A DNA stretch of 64,000 nt from Alphaproteobacteria bacterium (GTDB lineage Bacteria > Pseudomonadota > Alphaproteobacteria > Micropepsales > Micropepsaceae): contig JAFBAL010000061.1 of NCBI GenBank assembly GCA_019247845.1, positions 62,001 through 126,000 on the forward strand. The letters run 5' to 3'. Below are positions 1 through 8,278 of this stretch, piece after piece (positions within the stretch are counted from its first letter, which is position 1; every line of letters begins with the position of its first letter). The translations under genes were made by a program, and so were the position numbers. The notes beneath the pieces are model-generated. The model saw nothing but the letters and a program-made list of their open reading frames with translations. It was not told the DNA's origin and ran no database searches.

Positions 1-1267
1 GATCTTCGGTCACCATGAACGTGTTGCTGTCGCCCCAGGTGATGTTGTCGAACGAGTTGTGGGTGCCGTCGCCCAGCGCCACCAGCTTGATGGTGCCGTT
101 GTTGATCGAGGTCTCGTCGAGCTCGAACACGCCGCCCCAGGCGCCGCGCTGCGCCAGCCCCGCGACCGAGCCGGACAGGTTGTTGGTGTCGCCGGTCGTG
201 GCGAAGAAGAAGTGCTGGAAGGTGCCGTCGGGACGGAACGCGCCGTTCTCCGGACGCTTGAACGGCGTCGCCTGGGCGCCCCGCGCCGTGGCGTTGCAGT
301 CGAAGGACGCGGTGGAGACCGCCGTGTCGTGGATGGTGATCCAGCGCGCCGGGAACGAAGCGCCGCTGTGCAGCTCGACCTGCTTCGTCGACCACACGTC
401 GTCGAACACCGCCTGCGCCGTCGTGCCGCCGAACACCAGCGGCTGACCGTCGACGCGCACCTGCAGCGCCTGCAGCTTGCCGCCCGCGTTCAGATCCTTC
501 GGATCGTACGGGAGGAAGCGGAAGACGTAGGAGTTGGGCTGGCGCGCGACCTTGTTGGCGCCGTTGATGTCGTTCTGGTCGTTGCTGGCACCCGTGCCGC
601 CGGTGTCCTCGACGAGATAGATGCGGCCCTTGTTGTCGACATGCACGCCCTCGAGGCCGCACTGGCCGATCGCGCCGTAGCGCGTCGTGATCGTCGCGGG
701 GAAATTGCCCATCGAGATCTCGATCATGCCGCCGTCGCTCGCGCCGCCTTCCTGGGTGGCAAGCACCGAGTTGGTGAACGGATCGTAGGTCGAGCCGTCG
801 ATGCGCGAGAAATGGGTAAGCGCGTCGCCGCCTTCCGGCGTCAGGTTGGTGATGCGGTGCGCCGGGTCGTTCACGTCGAGGTTGACGCGCGTGACATAGG
901 CGAGATTGCCCGCGTTCTCATGGCCCTGGATCAGGAAATGGTGGCCGTAGTTGTAGCCGCGCGTGGGGCCACGCACCTTGCCGGGGATGACGACATAGGC
1001 GTTCTGGTCGGGCTCGGTCGCCACCGCGGTCGAGAGCCGGCCATAGGTGGTGATGAAGGTGCCCGGGTTCTCGATCGGATCGGTGCCGCTGACGACGACG
1101 GTGGTGTGGAAATCGCTGCTCAGCACGTTGGCCGGGCTGCCCGAGGCCGCGTTGGCGTTGGCGACGCCGTTGGTGAACGGCCCGATGCCGTCGGCGGGGG
1201 CGCCCGCAAGCGCCGGCGAGCAGGCGAGGACCGCCGCCATGAGACCTGTCTTATAAGTGTTACGCAT
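1..1267 (-). CDS. PhoX-like (DUF839) secreted phosphatase family protein, C-terminus cut by window edge
   Basis: This frame is open from an ATG at 1267 to the window edge, so 422 codons are visible and the C-terminus is missing. The N-terminus reads MRNTYKTGLMAAVLA and ends in a probable signal-peptidase site (PALAGAP). The rest is rich in Gly, Asn and Asp, with motifs typical of the PhoX/DUF839 beta-propeller family: a QEGGASDGG stretch, GLEGVHVDNKGRIYLVEDTGG-like calcium/metal-loop sequence, and RPENGAF close to the visible end. PhoX enzymes are calcium-dependent periplasmic alkaline phosphatases, but many DUF839 proteins have no tested activity, so only the family call is firm. A clear AGGAGA ribosome site lies upstream, and a nested hairpin (1290-1354) sits in the leader. 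The gene is divergent from the MFS transporter. Confidence 0.75.
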   Translation of the reverse strand, partial: MRNTYKTGLMAAVLACSPALAGAPADGIGPFTNGVANANAASGSPANVLSSDFHTTVVVSGTDPIENPGTFITTYGRLSTAVATEPDQNAYVVIPGKVRGPTRGYNYGHHFLIQGHENAGNLAYVTRVNLDVNDPAHRITNLTPEGGDALTHFSRIDGSTYDPFTNSVLATQEGGASDGGMIEISMGNFPATITTRYGAIGQCGLEGVHVDNKGRIYLVEDTGGTGASNDQNDINGANKVARQPNSYVFRFLPYDPKDLNAGGKLQALQVRVDGQPLVFGGTTAQAVFDDVWSTKQVELHSGASFPARWITIHDTAVSTASFDCNATARGAQATPFKRPENGAFRPDGTFQHFFFATTGDTNNLSGSVAGLAQRGAWGGVFELDETSINNGTIKLVALGDGTHNSFDNITWGDSNTFMVTED

Positions 1268-1289
1268 CGAGTCGTTCTCCTATGGTGTG

Positions 1290-1354
1290 AATCAACCGGG
1301 CTCGCTCTGTGGGATGGCGCCCACAGCGGAGGCGAAAAACGGGCCCGGTTGATT
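1290..1354. repeat. nested perfect inverted repeat in the leader of the PhoX-like gene
   Basis: A 12-base arm at 1290-1301 (AATCAACCGGGC) is exactly complementary to 1343-1354. Inside it a second hairpin has 7-base arms, CTGTGGG at 1307-1313 and CCCACAG at 1320-1326. The element lies just upstream of the AGGAGA of the minus-strand PhoX-like gene, in the intergenic region shared with the MFS transporter. It could be a structured 5' leader or an operator; the sequence does not decide which. Confidence 0.6.
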
Positions 1355-1465
1355 TTGTGGATGCCCCCGAAATCGGCGCGTTGTAGGTAATTGTCGCGCA
1401 TGACAGCGCCGACACAGACCGGCGACTGAATGGTAATGTTTTTGTTATAAGGTGACGTAGCGTTC

Positions 1466-2716
1466 ATGAACGCCAAGGGCGACCACGGCGCGGGTGACAG
1501 CGCAGGCGACAACGGCGCGGGTGACAGCGCAGGCGACAACGGCGCGGACGACACCAGCGCCCAGGCGCTGCCGACTCTGCTCGGCGTGATGTTCGTCAAC
1601 CTGGTGGGCTTCGGCATCGTCGTGCCGCTGCTGCCGTTCTATGCCAAGTCGTTCCAGGCGCCGGCGTGGCAGATGGCGCTGATCTTCTCGGCCTATGCGG
1701 CGGGCGCGTTCTTCGGCGAGCCGTTCTGGGGACGCATCTCGGACCGGCTGGGGCGCAAGCCGATCCTGATCAGCACGGTCTGCGGCAACTGCCTGTGCTA
1801 TTTCGCGCTCGCCTTCGCGCCCAATATCTGGATCGCGTTCGTGGTGCGGTTCCTGGGCGGGCTCGCCAGCGGCAACGGCTCGGTGATCCAGGGCTATATC
1901 GCCGACGTGACGCCGCCCGACGCGCGCTCGGGCCGCATGTCGATGCTGAGCGCGGCGTACAATCTGGGATTCATCGTGGGCCCGGCGCTGGGCGGGCTGC
2001 TCGCCCATCCCGATGCCGGCCATGCGGGCTTCCGCCTGCCATTGATCGTGGCGGCGAGCCTGGCCGGCATCTGCGCCGTCGGCATCACCTTGTTCGTGAA
2101 GGAGAGCCGCGGGCCGCACCAGCGCATCTTCGCGGTGCAGAGAAGCCGCTGGACCATCGCCGGGCGCGCCTTCACCCATCCCGTCATCGCGCGGCTGATG
2201 GGGGTGATGTTCCTGGCCGGCTCGGCCTTCATGGGCGTCGAGTTCGTCTTCGGATTGTGGGCGCAGGCGCGCTTCGACTGGGGCACGCGCGAGGTGGGCC
2301 TGGCCTTCGCGGTCACCGGCGTGGTGGCGGCGTTCTGCCAGGTGCTGCTGACCGGGCCGGCCTCGAAGCGCTATGGCGAGGCCAACGTGCTGGCCGCGGG
2401 CATGGCGCTCACCAGCTTCGCCATCGCGCTGCAGCCCTTCTCCAGCGGCATGGGCGTGGTCGTGCTGCTGTGCCTTTCAGCCTTCGGCCAGTCGATCGCG
2501 GGGCCGAACATCTCGTCCTTGATCTCGCGCAACGCCGATGCCGAGAACCAGGGACAGTATCTCGGCCTCAACAACGCCATGGGCGCGCTCGCAAGGCTGA
2601 CCGGCCCCTTCGCCGCCAGCATCGCCTTCGATCATATCGGCGTCGACGCGCCGTTCTATATGGCGGGCGTGCTGGTGCTGCCCGCGATCCTGCTGGCGTT
2701 GCAGGCGCGGCGGTAG
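1466..2716 (+). CDS. MFS transporter, TetA-like drug:H+ antiporter type
   Basis: The 416-residue protein has about twelve hydrophobic segments. After the second helix it carries the MFS signature loop GRISDRLGRKPILI, and GSVIQGYIADVTPP is typical of the tetracycline-efflux-like (TCR/TetA) group. It should export a small molecule across the inner membrane in exchange for protons; the substrate cannot be read from the sequence. The N-terminus is unusual: before the first helix (about residue 35) there is an acidic Gly/Asp stretch encoded by a 27-base tandem repeat. The ATG at 1466 follows AAGGTGA. A later start nearer the first helix is possible, which would make the repeat non-coding leader. 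It is divergent from the PhoX-like gene. Confidence 0.85.
   Translation: MNAKGDHGAGDSAGDNGAGDSAGDNGADDTSAQALPTLLGVMFVNLVGFGIVVPLLPFYAKSFQAPAWQMALIFSAYAAGAFFGEPFWGRISDRLGRKPILISTVCGNCLCYFALAFAPNIWIAFVVRFLGGLASGNGSVIQGYIADVTPPDARSGRMSMLSAAYNLGFIVGPALGGLLAHPDAGHAGFRLPLIVAASLAGICAVGITLFVKESRGPHQRIFAVQRSRWTIAGRAFTHPVIARLMGVMFLAGSAFMGVEFVFGLWAQARFDWGTREVGLAFAVTGVVAAFCQVLLTGPASKRYGEANVLAAGMALTSFAIALQPFSSGMGVVVLLCLSAFGQSIAGPNISSLISRNADAENQGQYLGLNNAMGALARLTGPFAASIAFDHIGVDAPFYMAGVLVLPAILLALQARR
1487..1540 (+). repeat. 27-bp direct tandem repeat (two exact copies, partial third) at the MFS gene start
   Basis: The 27-base unit at 1487-1513 is repeated exactly at 1514-1540, and a third copy begins at 1541 (GGCGCGG) before diverging. 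It encodes GAGDSAGDN twice and then GADD, so copy-number change would keep the reading frame. Confidence 0.85.
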
Positions 2717-2816
2717 ACCGTCATGCCGCGCCGCGCCGCGCCGCGATCTCAGCCGTCATCAGACCTGCCGCAGCGAAGGCGCAGCACACCACGACGTTCT
2801 TGATCCGGTTCTCCCG

Positions 2817-3407
2817 CTATCTGGGCACGAAGCCTTTGGGATGCGACACGATCTTGACGTTGTCGATGGCTTCGACGTCCGGGCTGCCGTCGATGAGCTC
2901 GATGCGGATGCGGATGTCTTCGACATCGTTGAGCAGCGCCGTCCACGAGCCGCCGCTGACCGTCCAATTGCCCTGCACCAGAGGTGCGACGACGGTCTGC
3001 CAGTTGTTGAGCTTGTTGAGCGGAAGCCCGCCCGTGAACACCGCCGCGCCGCCCGGCCCGGTCATGTCGATCTCGTAGGCCACGAAGCCGGTGCCGCCGT
3101 TCTGCACGAGCTCGTGCTGGAACACGATGTAGCCCTTGTTGTTGAGCTTCTTGAAGTCGATCGCGCCGGTACGGAACTTGGCCGGCGCGACGACGAAGGT
3201 GGAATCGCTCGTGTCGTTCGAGAACAGCATGCGCCCGCCGGGATGGCCTCCGCCGGCCGACCAGCTGACGGTGCCGTTCACCGTCGAGGTCCAGCCGTCG
3301 AGATCGCTGTCGAAGGTGGACTGCGCCAGGATCGTGTCGGCGGCGAGCGCAGGCGCCGCGGCGAAGACAAGGCCGCCCGCGAGCGCGGCCGCATGGATGG
3401 ATATCAA
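2817..3407 (-). CDS. secreted protein with laminin-B/carbohydrate-binding-like beta-sandwich domain
   Basis: A signal peptide (hydrophobic core LAGGLVFAAAPALA, cleavage near ALA-AD) is followed by one domain of about 170 residues. The domain begins STFDSDLDGWT and ends EAIDNVKIV. These bookends are typical of laminin-B (domain IV) and related jelly-roll ligand-binding domains in secreted bacterial proteins. No catalytic motif is visible, so a structural or glycan-binding role is likely but unproven. The start is uncertain: a TTG at 3407 follows a G-run ribosome site like those of other secreted genes in this window, while a TTG at 3425 would add six residues. No neighbour suggests a pathway. 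Confidence 0.65.
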   Translation of the reverse strand: MISIHAAALAGGLVFAAAPALAADTILAQSTFDSDLDGWTSTVNGTVSWSAGGGHPGGRMLFSNDTSDSTFVVAPAKFRTGAIDFKKLNNKGYIVFQHELVQNGGTGFVAYEIDMTGPGGAAVFTGGLPLNKLNNWQTVVAPLVQGNWTVSGGSWTALLNDVEDIRIRIELIDGSPDVEAIDNVKIVSHPKGFVPR

Positions 3408-3548
3408 CGTGCCCCCCAAACTCAACTATCGAAGGAAATCGAAACACATTCCTCCCACAGTGGCAAGACGGACGGCGGCGAATTTGCGCCAGGCGCCGAT
3501 TTGTATCTCAATGTCGCCATCGCCATTTCCCATTTCGAGGAATCCTCC

Positions 3549-4535
3549 ATGTCCCTTCCTTCCATCCTGCGCGAGCGGCTGCGGCTGCCGGTGATCGCCT
3601 CGCCGCTGTTCATCATCTCGTGCCCCGAGCTCGTCATCGCGCAATGCAAGGCCGGCGTGGTGGGCTCGTTCCCGGCGCTGAACGCGCGCCCGGCCTCGAT
3701 GCTCGACGAGTGGCTGGCGCAGATCACGCAGGAGCTCGCCGCCCATGACCGCGCCCATCCCGAGGCGCCGTCGGCGCCCTTCGCGGTCAACCAGATCGTG
3801 CACAAGACCAACGACCGCCTCGAGCACGACGTGGCGATGGCGACCAAGTACAAGGCGCCGATCGTCATCACCTCGCTGGGCGCGCGCGAGGACGTCAACG
3901 CGGCGGCGCATTCCTATGGCGGCGTCGTCCTCCACGACGTCATCAACGACCGCTTCGCGCGCAAGGCCATCGAGAAGGGCGCCGACGGGCTGATCCCGGT
4001 CGCGGCCGGCGCCGGCGGGCATGCGGGCCAGCTCTCTCCCTTCGCGCTGGTGCAGGAGCTGCGCCGCTGGTTCGACGGGCCGATCGCGCTGTCGGGCGCC
4101 ATCGCCAGCGGAGCCGCGATCCTGGGCGCGCAGGCCATGGGCGCGGACCTCGCCTATATCGGCTCGGCCTTCATCGCGACGAAGGAAGCCAACGCGATGC
4201 AGGAATACAAGGACATGATCGTCGCCAGCGGGGCCACGGACATCGTCTACACCAACCTGTTCACGGGCGTGCACGGCAACTATCTGCGCCCCTCGGTCGA
4301 GCTGGCGGGCCTCGATCCCGACAACCTTCCGGTCGCCGATCCGTCGAAGATGAACTTCAACTCCGGCGGAAACCAGAAGGCGAAAGCCTGGCGCGACATC
4401 TGGGGCTGCGGCCAGGGCATCGGCGCGGTGGAGAACGTGATGCCGGTGGCCGAGCTGGTGAGCCGCCTGGCGCGCGAATACGACGTGGCGCGCGAGGCGC
4501 TGACGGCGAAGGCGGCGCCCTACCGGGCGGCGTAG
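3549..4535 (+). CDS. nitronate monooxygenase (2-nitropropane dioxygenase family)
   Basis: The 328-residue TIM-barrel flavoprotein matches the NMO/NPD family throughout. The N-terminus has LPVIASPLFIISCPELV, and the FMN-phosphate-binding region has the characteristic VAAGAGGHAGQLSPFAL. GAIASGAAILGAQAMGADLAYIGSAF is the standard glycine-rich barrel segment. The family oxidises alkyl nitronates to carbonyl compounds using FMN and O2, and members detoxify propionate-3-nitronate. I chose the ATG at 3549 because it opens directly onto the conserved domain; the long upstream open frame runs antisense through the neighbouring gene. It appears to be a single-gene unit in the cytoplasm. Confidence 0.88.
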   Translation: MSLPSILRERLRLPVIASPLFIISCPELVIAQCKAGVVGSFPALNARPASMLDEWLAQITQELAAHDRAHPEAPSAPFAVNQIVHKTNDRLEHDVAMATKYKAPIVITSLGAREDVNAAAHSYGGVVLHDVINDRFARKAIEKGADGLIPVAAGAGGHAGQLSPFALVQELRRWFDGPIALSGAIASGAAILGAQAMGADLAYIGSAFIATKEANAMQEYKDMIVASGATDIVYTNLFTGVHGNYLRPSVELAGLDPDNLPVADPSKMNFNSGGNQKAKAWRDIWGCGQGIGAVENVMPVAELVSRLAREYDVAREALTAKAAPYRAA

Positions 4536-4565
4536 CTGCATCCTATCGCGCGGCGTAGCGGCGCC

Positions 4566-6005
4566 TTACACACCCAGCAGCGGCGCCACCCAGTCCGGCA
4601 AGGTGGTCGAGCAGCCCGCCAGCGTATGATCCAGGTTCAAGGTCAGGATCTCCTGCCGCGCCTTGGGGAACAGGTCCTTCGCCGTGGGCAGGCTGGGCGA
4701 GTTCATCGCCTGGCCGAAATCGAAAGCGTGCGCGAGGCTGAAGAGCTCGCGCCGCGCCGGATCGATGGTCGGCAGGTGCACCGGGTTCTTCCGCGTCGAG
4801 AAGGTGCGCTCGACGAATTGCAGGATCGAGGTGTGGTCGACGATGCCCTTGAACACATGTCCCGGCCGCGCCCAGGGGGAGACGACGAAGAGCGGCACGC
4901 GGAAGCCCGGCCCGACCGCGGTTCCGGCCAGAGGCAATCCCGCCGGCACGTGTTCGAGCACGCCCGGCGCCACGTGATCGAAGAAGCCGCCGCCCTCGTC
5001 ATAGGTGAGGAACAGCACGCTCGACTCCCACGCGCTCGAGGCCTTGAGCGCATCGACGACGCGCGCGGCGAGCAGCTGGCCCATGTCCGGCGGCGCGGGC
5101 GGATGTTCCGAGACCACCGCTTCGGTCACGATCCACGACACCGCCGGCAGGGTGCCGGCGGCGAGATCGGCAAAGAACTCGCCGATGTCGGCGGTGGCGC
5201 GCGCGAGCTTGCGCGGATCGCTCAGCATCTGCTGGAAGAAGATCAGCGGATTGAACGCGCCGATGGCGGACGGCACCGAACCGTCGGCGACCGAATAGCA
5301 CTTCCACGGCAGCCCGGCCGCGTCGAGCACGTCGGCCATGGTCGGCCAGTTCAGCACCGGCGGCGGATTGGTGAGCGACGGGTTGTTGTAGGGAAGGCTG
5401 GATGTGTCGGCGGGGCTCATGTAGTTCCAGCCGCTCGTCCCGCTCCACAGATAGAGGCGGTTGGGAAGCGTCGGCCCGATCTGGGCGCAGAAATTGTGAT
5501 CGGCCAAGGTGAACGCCTTGGCCAGCTTCACGTGATAGAGATGGTCGGGCTCGGTGTAGTAGCCGATCGCGGTGGCGGCGCCGCCTTCCGCCTTCACCCA
5601 GCCGTCCATCGCGCCGCCGTTCCACTTCGCGTGGCTCGCGTCCCAGCCGTGATCGGGATCGTCGTCGCAGAACTGCCGGACGTGATGCGGATGGAAACCC
5701 TTGCCCGCGTCGTCGCGATAGGTGAGCCCCTTGGCGGCGAAGCCCTCGGCGCCGAGATTGTCCGCGAAGAAGCCGAAATAGTGATCGAAGGACCGGTTCT
5801 CCTGGCAGAGGATCACCACGTGCTTGATCTTGCTGACGCTGTTCCAATGCGCGCGGTCCTCGCGCCCGCCCGCCTTGAGCAGCGTGGGCAGCAAGGTCGC
5901 CGCGGCCGCAGTGGGCAGGAAGCTGCGGCGCGTCATCACGTGCTTGCGCAGAAGCGCGCTCAACCCGTGCCAGCCGGGATGGACCGGACCGATGGATGCG
6001 GACAT
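4566..6005 (-). CDS. Tat-exported phosphoesterase (phospholipase C / acid phosphatase AcpA family)
   Basis: The 479-residue protein has a twin-arginine signal (MTRRSFLPTAAAATLLP) about 24 residues from the chosen ATG. It is followed by the family hallmark CQENRSFDHYFG, whose Glu/Asn coordinate the active-site metal. Later family segments are LTYDEGGGFFDHVAP and the C-terminal SPWARPGHVFKGIVDHTSILQFVE. The family cleaves phosphodiesters or phosphomonoesters in the periplasm (phospholipase C, AcpA). The ATG at 6005 has a good G-rich ribosome site (GGGGGT). The internal Met before RRSF (5936) is a possible shorter start. Together with the PhoX-like gene it suggests extracellular phosphate scavenging, although no pho box was identified. 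Confidence 0.87.
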   Translation of the reverse strand: MSASIGPVHPGWHGLSALLRKHVMTRRSFLPTAAAATLLPTLLKAGGREDRAHWNSVSKIKHVVILCQENRSFDHYFGFFADNLGAEGFAAKGLTYRDDAGKGFHPHHVRQFCDDDPDHGWDASHAKWNGGAMDGWVKAEGGAATAIGYYTEPDHLYHVKLAKAFTLADHNFCAQIGPTLPNRLYLWSGTSGWNYMSPADTSSLPYNNPSLTNPPPVLNWPTMADVLDAAGLPWKCYSVADGSVPSAIGAFNPLIFFQQMLSDPRKLARATADIGEFFADLAAGTLPAVSWIVTEAVVSEHPPAPPDMGQLLAARVVDALKASSAWESSVLFLTYDEGGGFFDHVAPGVLEHVPAGLPLAGTAVGPGFRVPLFVVSPWARPGHVFKGIVDHTSILQFVERTFSTRKNPVHLPTIDPARRELFSLAHAFDFGQAMNSPSLPTAKDLFPKARQEILTLNLDHTLAGCSTTLPDWVAPLLGV

Positions 6006-6110
6006 GCACGACCCCCAAACGAACGGCGTTCAGGCTCAAACGGATTCGGCCGCGGACGGTTGCGTGAATTTTAGATGACGCGTCAAGGCCGTCCGCGAGG
6101 GAGGCCGCGA

Positions 6111-6148
6111 AGAAAGAAAAGGCCTCCCGTTCTTTCGAACGGAAGGCC
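6111..6148 (-). terminator. intrinsic terminator downstream of the proline-rich membrane protein gene
   Basis: On the minus strand a strong hairpin (arms 6121-6132 and 6137-6148, one mismatch, TTTC-type loop) is followed by the T-rich run complementary to AGAAAGAAAA at 6111-6120. It lies about 30 bases past the stop of the gene ending at 6176. Confidence 0.8.
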
Positions 6149-6175
6149 CAAGTCGCGGATGCCGTGTCTTTGTTC

Positions 6176-6739
6176 TTATTGCGGGGTGCCGCCGTCCTGA
6201 GGCGTGGTGGACGGCGGGGTCTGGTCGACCGCCGGCGGGGGCGTGGTCACCGTCTGCTGCGGGATCGCCTGCGGCGCCGCCGGCTGCGACGGCAGCTCCG
6301 GCGTGGTGGTCGTGTCCGGGGGCGTCGTCGACGGCGCGGTACTGGGCTCGTCGCGCGGAACCGCCGTCCTCACATGCGCCTCGCGCGTGAGATGGGGCAC
6401 CGATGCCGACGGCGCGGTCTTCTCGACCGCCTTCTCGACCGGCTTGGGCGCCGCGGCGGGCGCGGCCACGTCGGGCGTCGTCGCGCTGCCGGAATCGTCC
6501 GTAGACTGATTGACGGGGGCCGGCGGCGGCGTCAGCGGCTGCGGATGGGCGTTGAACTGGTTGGGCTCGTTCATCGCGACCTTCTGCTGCTGCGCGGGCG
6601 CGTGGTTGTTGCTCGCAAAGACATAGGCGGCGGCGCCGCCGAGCATCAGCGCGACGATGGCACCGGCGATGATCTTGCTCTTGCCGCGGCCGTTTTCCGT
6701 TTCCGGCTTGGGCGCGTCGAAACCTCTCAGATCACTCAT
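6176..6739 (-). CDS. single-pass membrane protein with proline/threonine-rich periplasmic tail
   Basis: The 187-residue protein has a short charged cytoplasmic N-terminus (to about residue 20), one transmembrane helix (IIAGAIVALMLGGAAAYVFA), and a low-complexity tail rich in Pro, Thr, Ala and Gln. The topology resembles SPOR-type or TonB-like envelope proteins, but no folded C-terminal domain is present and I recognise no family. The ATG at 6739 follows GAGAGGGAAAGCG, a good ribosome site; an in-frame upstream extension exists but lacks one. A clear intrinsic terminator closes the unit, so the gene is probably monocistronic. Confidence 0.7.
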   Translation of the reverse strand: MSDLRGFDAPKPETENGRGKSKIIAGAIVALMLGGAAAYVFASNNHAPAQQQKVAMNEPNQFNAHPQPLTPPPAPVNQSTDDSGSATTPDVAAPAAAPKPVEKAVEKTAPSASVPHLTREAHVRTAVPRDEPSTAPSTTPPDTTTTPELPSQPAAPQAIPQQTVTTPPPAVDQTPPSTTPQDGGTPQ

Positions 6740-6835
6740 CGCTTTCCCTCTCTGTTTGGTGTGGTAATAAAACGCGCAAACGACGGCGCGGGTTGCATCG
6801 CGGAGATTGCGTGGCACGATTGTGGCAGGACCGCC

Positions 6836-8278
6836 TTATTCGGCGGGCGCGAGGCTCTCGCGCGGCAGCGGCGCGCCGTCGAGGAACACCGTCAGGATCG
6901 AATCGTAGGCCGAAACGTCCGTAAGCGGATTTTTTGCGAGCAGCAGCAGGTCGGCGCGCTTTCCGGCCTCGATGGAGCCGAGCTCGCGCGCGAGTCCGAG
7001 CGCCTTGGCGTTGTCGAGCGTGGCGGCGCCGAGGATCAGCGCGAGCGGCGCGCCGTCGTCGGCCCAGTCCTGTATCTCGAACCGGCCGTTCAGCCCCGGC
7101 GGATTGCCGAAGCCGTCGCCGGCCGGCGTGTCGCTGCCGAAGATCAGCGCCACGTGCCTCTCCAGCATCCGCTTGAAGCTCGCCTTGCTGCGCTCGCGCG
7201 CGGCGCGGAAGCGCGCATCGAAGTCCGGCGCCGAGCCGCGATAGTCGGCGGCCATGGCCAGCCTGCTCTTCTCGGCCTCGGGCGTACGCAGATAGGCGAC
7301 GACCGACGTCGGCAGCGCCATCGCCATGCGCGGGTCGTCGAGCACGGCGGGATCGAAGATCGCGCGCTCGCCCTCGATCACCTGCAAGGTCGGCTGGACG
7401 CGGACCTGGCGCCGCGCCGCCTCGTCGACGACCGCGCGCGCATCGGCCGAGAGCGCGCCATCCCCGCCCGGCCATACCCACAGGCCGTGGGCGAGGATCT
7501 CGGCCCTGGCGTCGAACGCGATGCGCCAGCTCTGCACGCCGTTGGCGTGGACCATCAGCGGCAGGCCTTCGGCTTTCGCCGCGTCGTGCAGCTCCCGCAA
7601 GGTGGGCGCATGCATGTAAGGCCAATCGAACTGACCGAAGCCCGGCTCGACGAAAGCCTTCACGCAGATCGCATGCTGGGCCGCCGCGCGCGCGACGGCG
7701 TTCTTGGGCGTGAAGTCGCGCGGGTCGAGACCGGACGGCCACGACTTCGCTTCGAACGGCTCGTAGACGAGATTGGGGAAGTTCGGCGACGACAGCTTGG
7801 GCGGCTTGAACGCGCCATAGCCGCCGGCGACATGCACCCCGCGCCCGCAGCTGAAAAACCGCGGGTGCAACGGCGTCGCGTCGAACCAGGCCTGGTCCTT
7901 GGGCTTCAAATCCAGATCGACGACGGTGGTGAAGCCGAACGCCAGATAGGCGCGCGGCACCTGCGCGCGATAGGCCTCCCACAATCCGGGATGCGCGTCG
8001 ATCGCGTCGTCGCCCAGCGCCGCGGAATGGCCGACATGCACATGGCTGTCGATCAGGCCGGGGATCAGGAAGCGGCCGCTGCCGTCGACGCGCTGCACCT
8101 CGCCGCCGGCCGCCAGATGCGTGCCGACCTTCGCGATCCGGCCGCCCTCGATCAGCACGTCGGCATGCGCGAGCGGCGCCCGGCGCTCCGGCGAGATCAG
8201 CGTGACGTCGTGGATGAGAATGCCGGCCGAGGCGGGCAGCGCCGCCACGGCGAAGGCCGCGGCGAGGAGCCGCCTCAC
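6836..8278 (-). CDS. secreted metal-dependent amidohydrolase
   Basis: The 480-residue protein has a signal peptide (RRLLAAAFAVAALPASAG) and a full amidohydrolase (imidazolonepropionase/prolidase-like) fold. The first metal-binding motif is DSHVHVGH (residues ~70-77). Other ligands are in VHANG, a following ILAHG, and SDTPAGDGFGNP, which supplies the metal-binding Asp. The C-terminal NAKALGLARELGSIEAGKRADLLLL is the standard beta-sandwich return. Export suggests hydrolysis of an external amide or peptide; the substrate is unknown. The GTG start at 8278 overlaps the CorA stop (GTGA), so the two are translationally coupled, and a bare metal enzyme behind a divalent-cation transporter is a sensible pairing. 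Confidence 0.85.
   Translation of the reverse strand: MRRLLAAAFAVAALPASAGILIHDVTLISPERRAPLAHADVLIEGGRIAKVGTHLAAGGEVQRVDGSGRFLIPGLIDSHVHVGHSAALGDDAIDAHPGLWEAYRAQVPRAYLAFGFTTVVDLDLKPKDQAWFDATPLHPRFFSCGRGVHVAGGYGAFKPPKLSSPNFPNLVYEPFEAKSWPSGLDPRDFTPKNAVARAAAQHAICVKAFVEPGFGQFDWPYMHAPTLRELHDAAKAEGLPLMVHANGVQSWRIAFDARAEILAHGLWVWPGGDGALSADARAVVDEAARRQVRVQPTLQVIEGERAIFDPAVLDDPRMAMALPTSVVAYLRTPEAEKSRLAMAADYRGSAPDFDARFRAARERSKASFKRMLERHVALIFGSDTPAGDGFGNPPGLNGRFEIQDWADDGAPLALILGAATLDNAKALGLARELGSIEAGKRADLLLLAKNPLTDVSAYDSILTVFLDGAPLPRESLAPAE

Noticed and set aside
59..1390. 443-codon plus-strand open frame opposite the PhoX-like gene
   Set aside because: Arg/Val/Gly-rich shadow of the minus-strand coding region; the opposite frame has a signal peptide, DUF839 motifs and a ribosome site.
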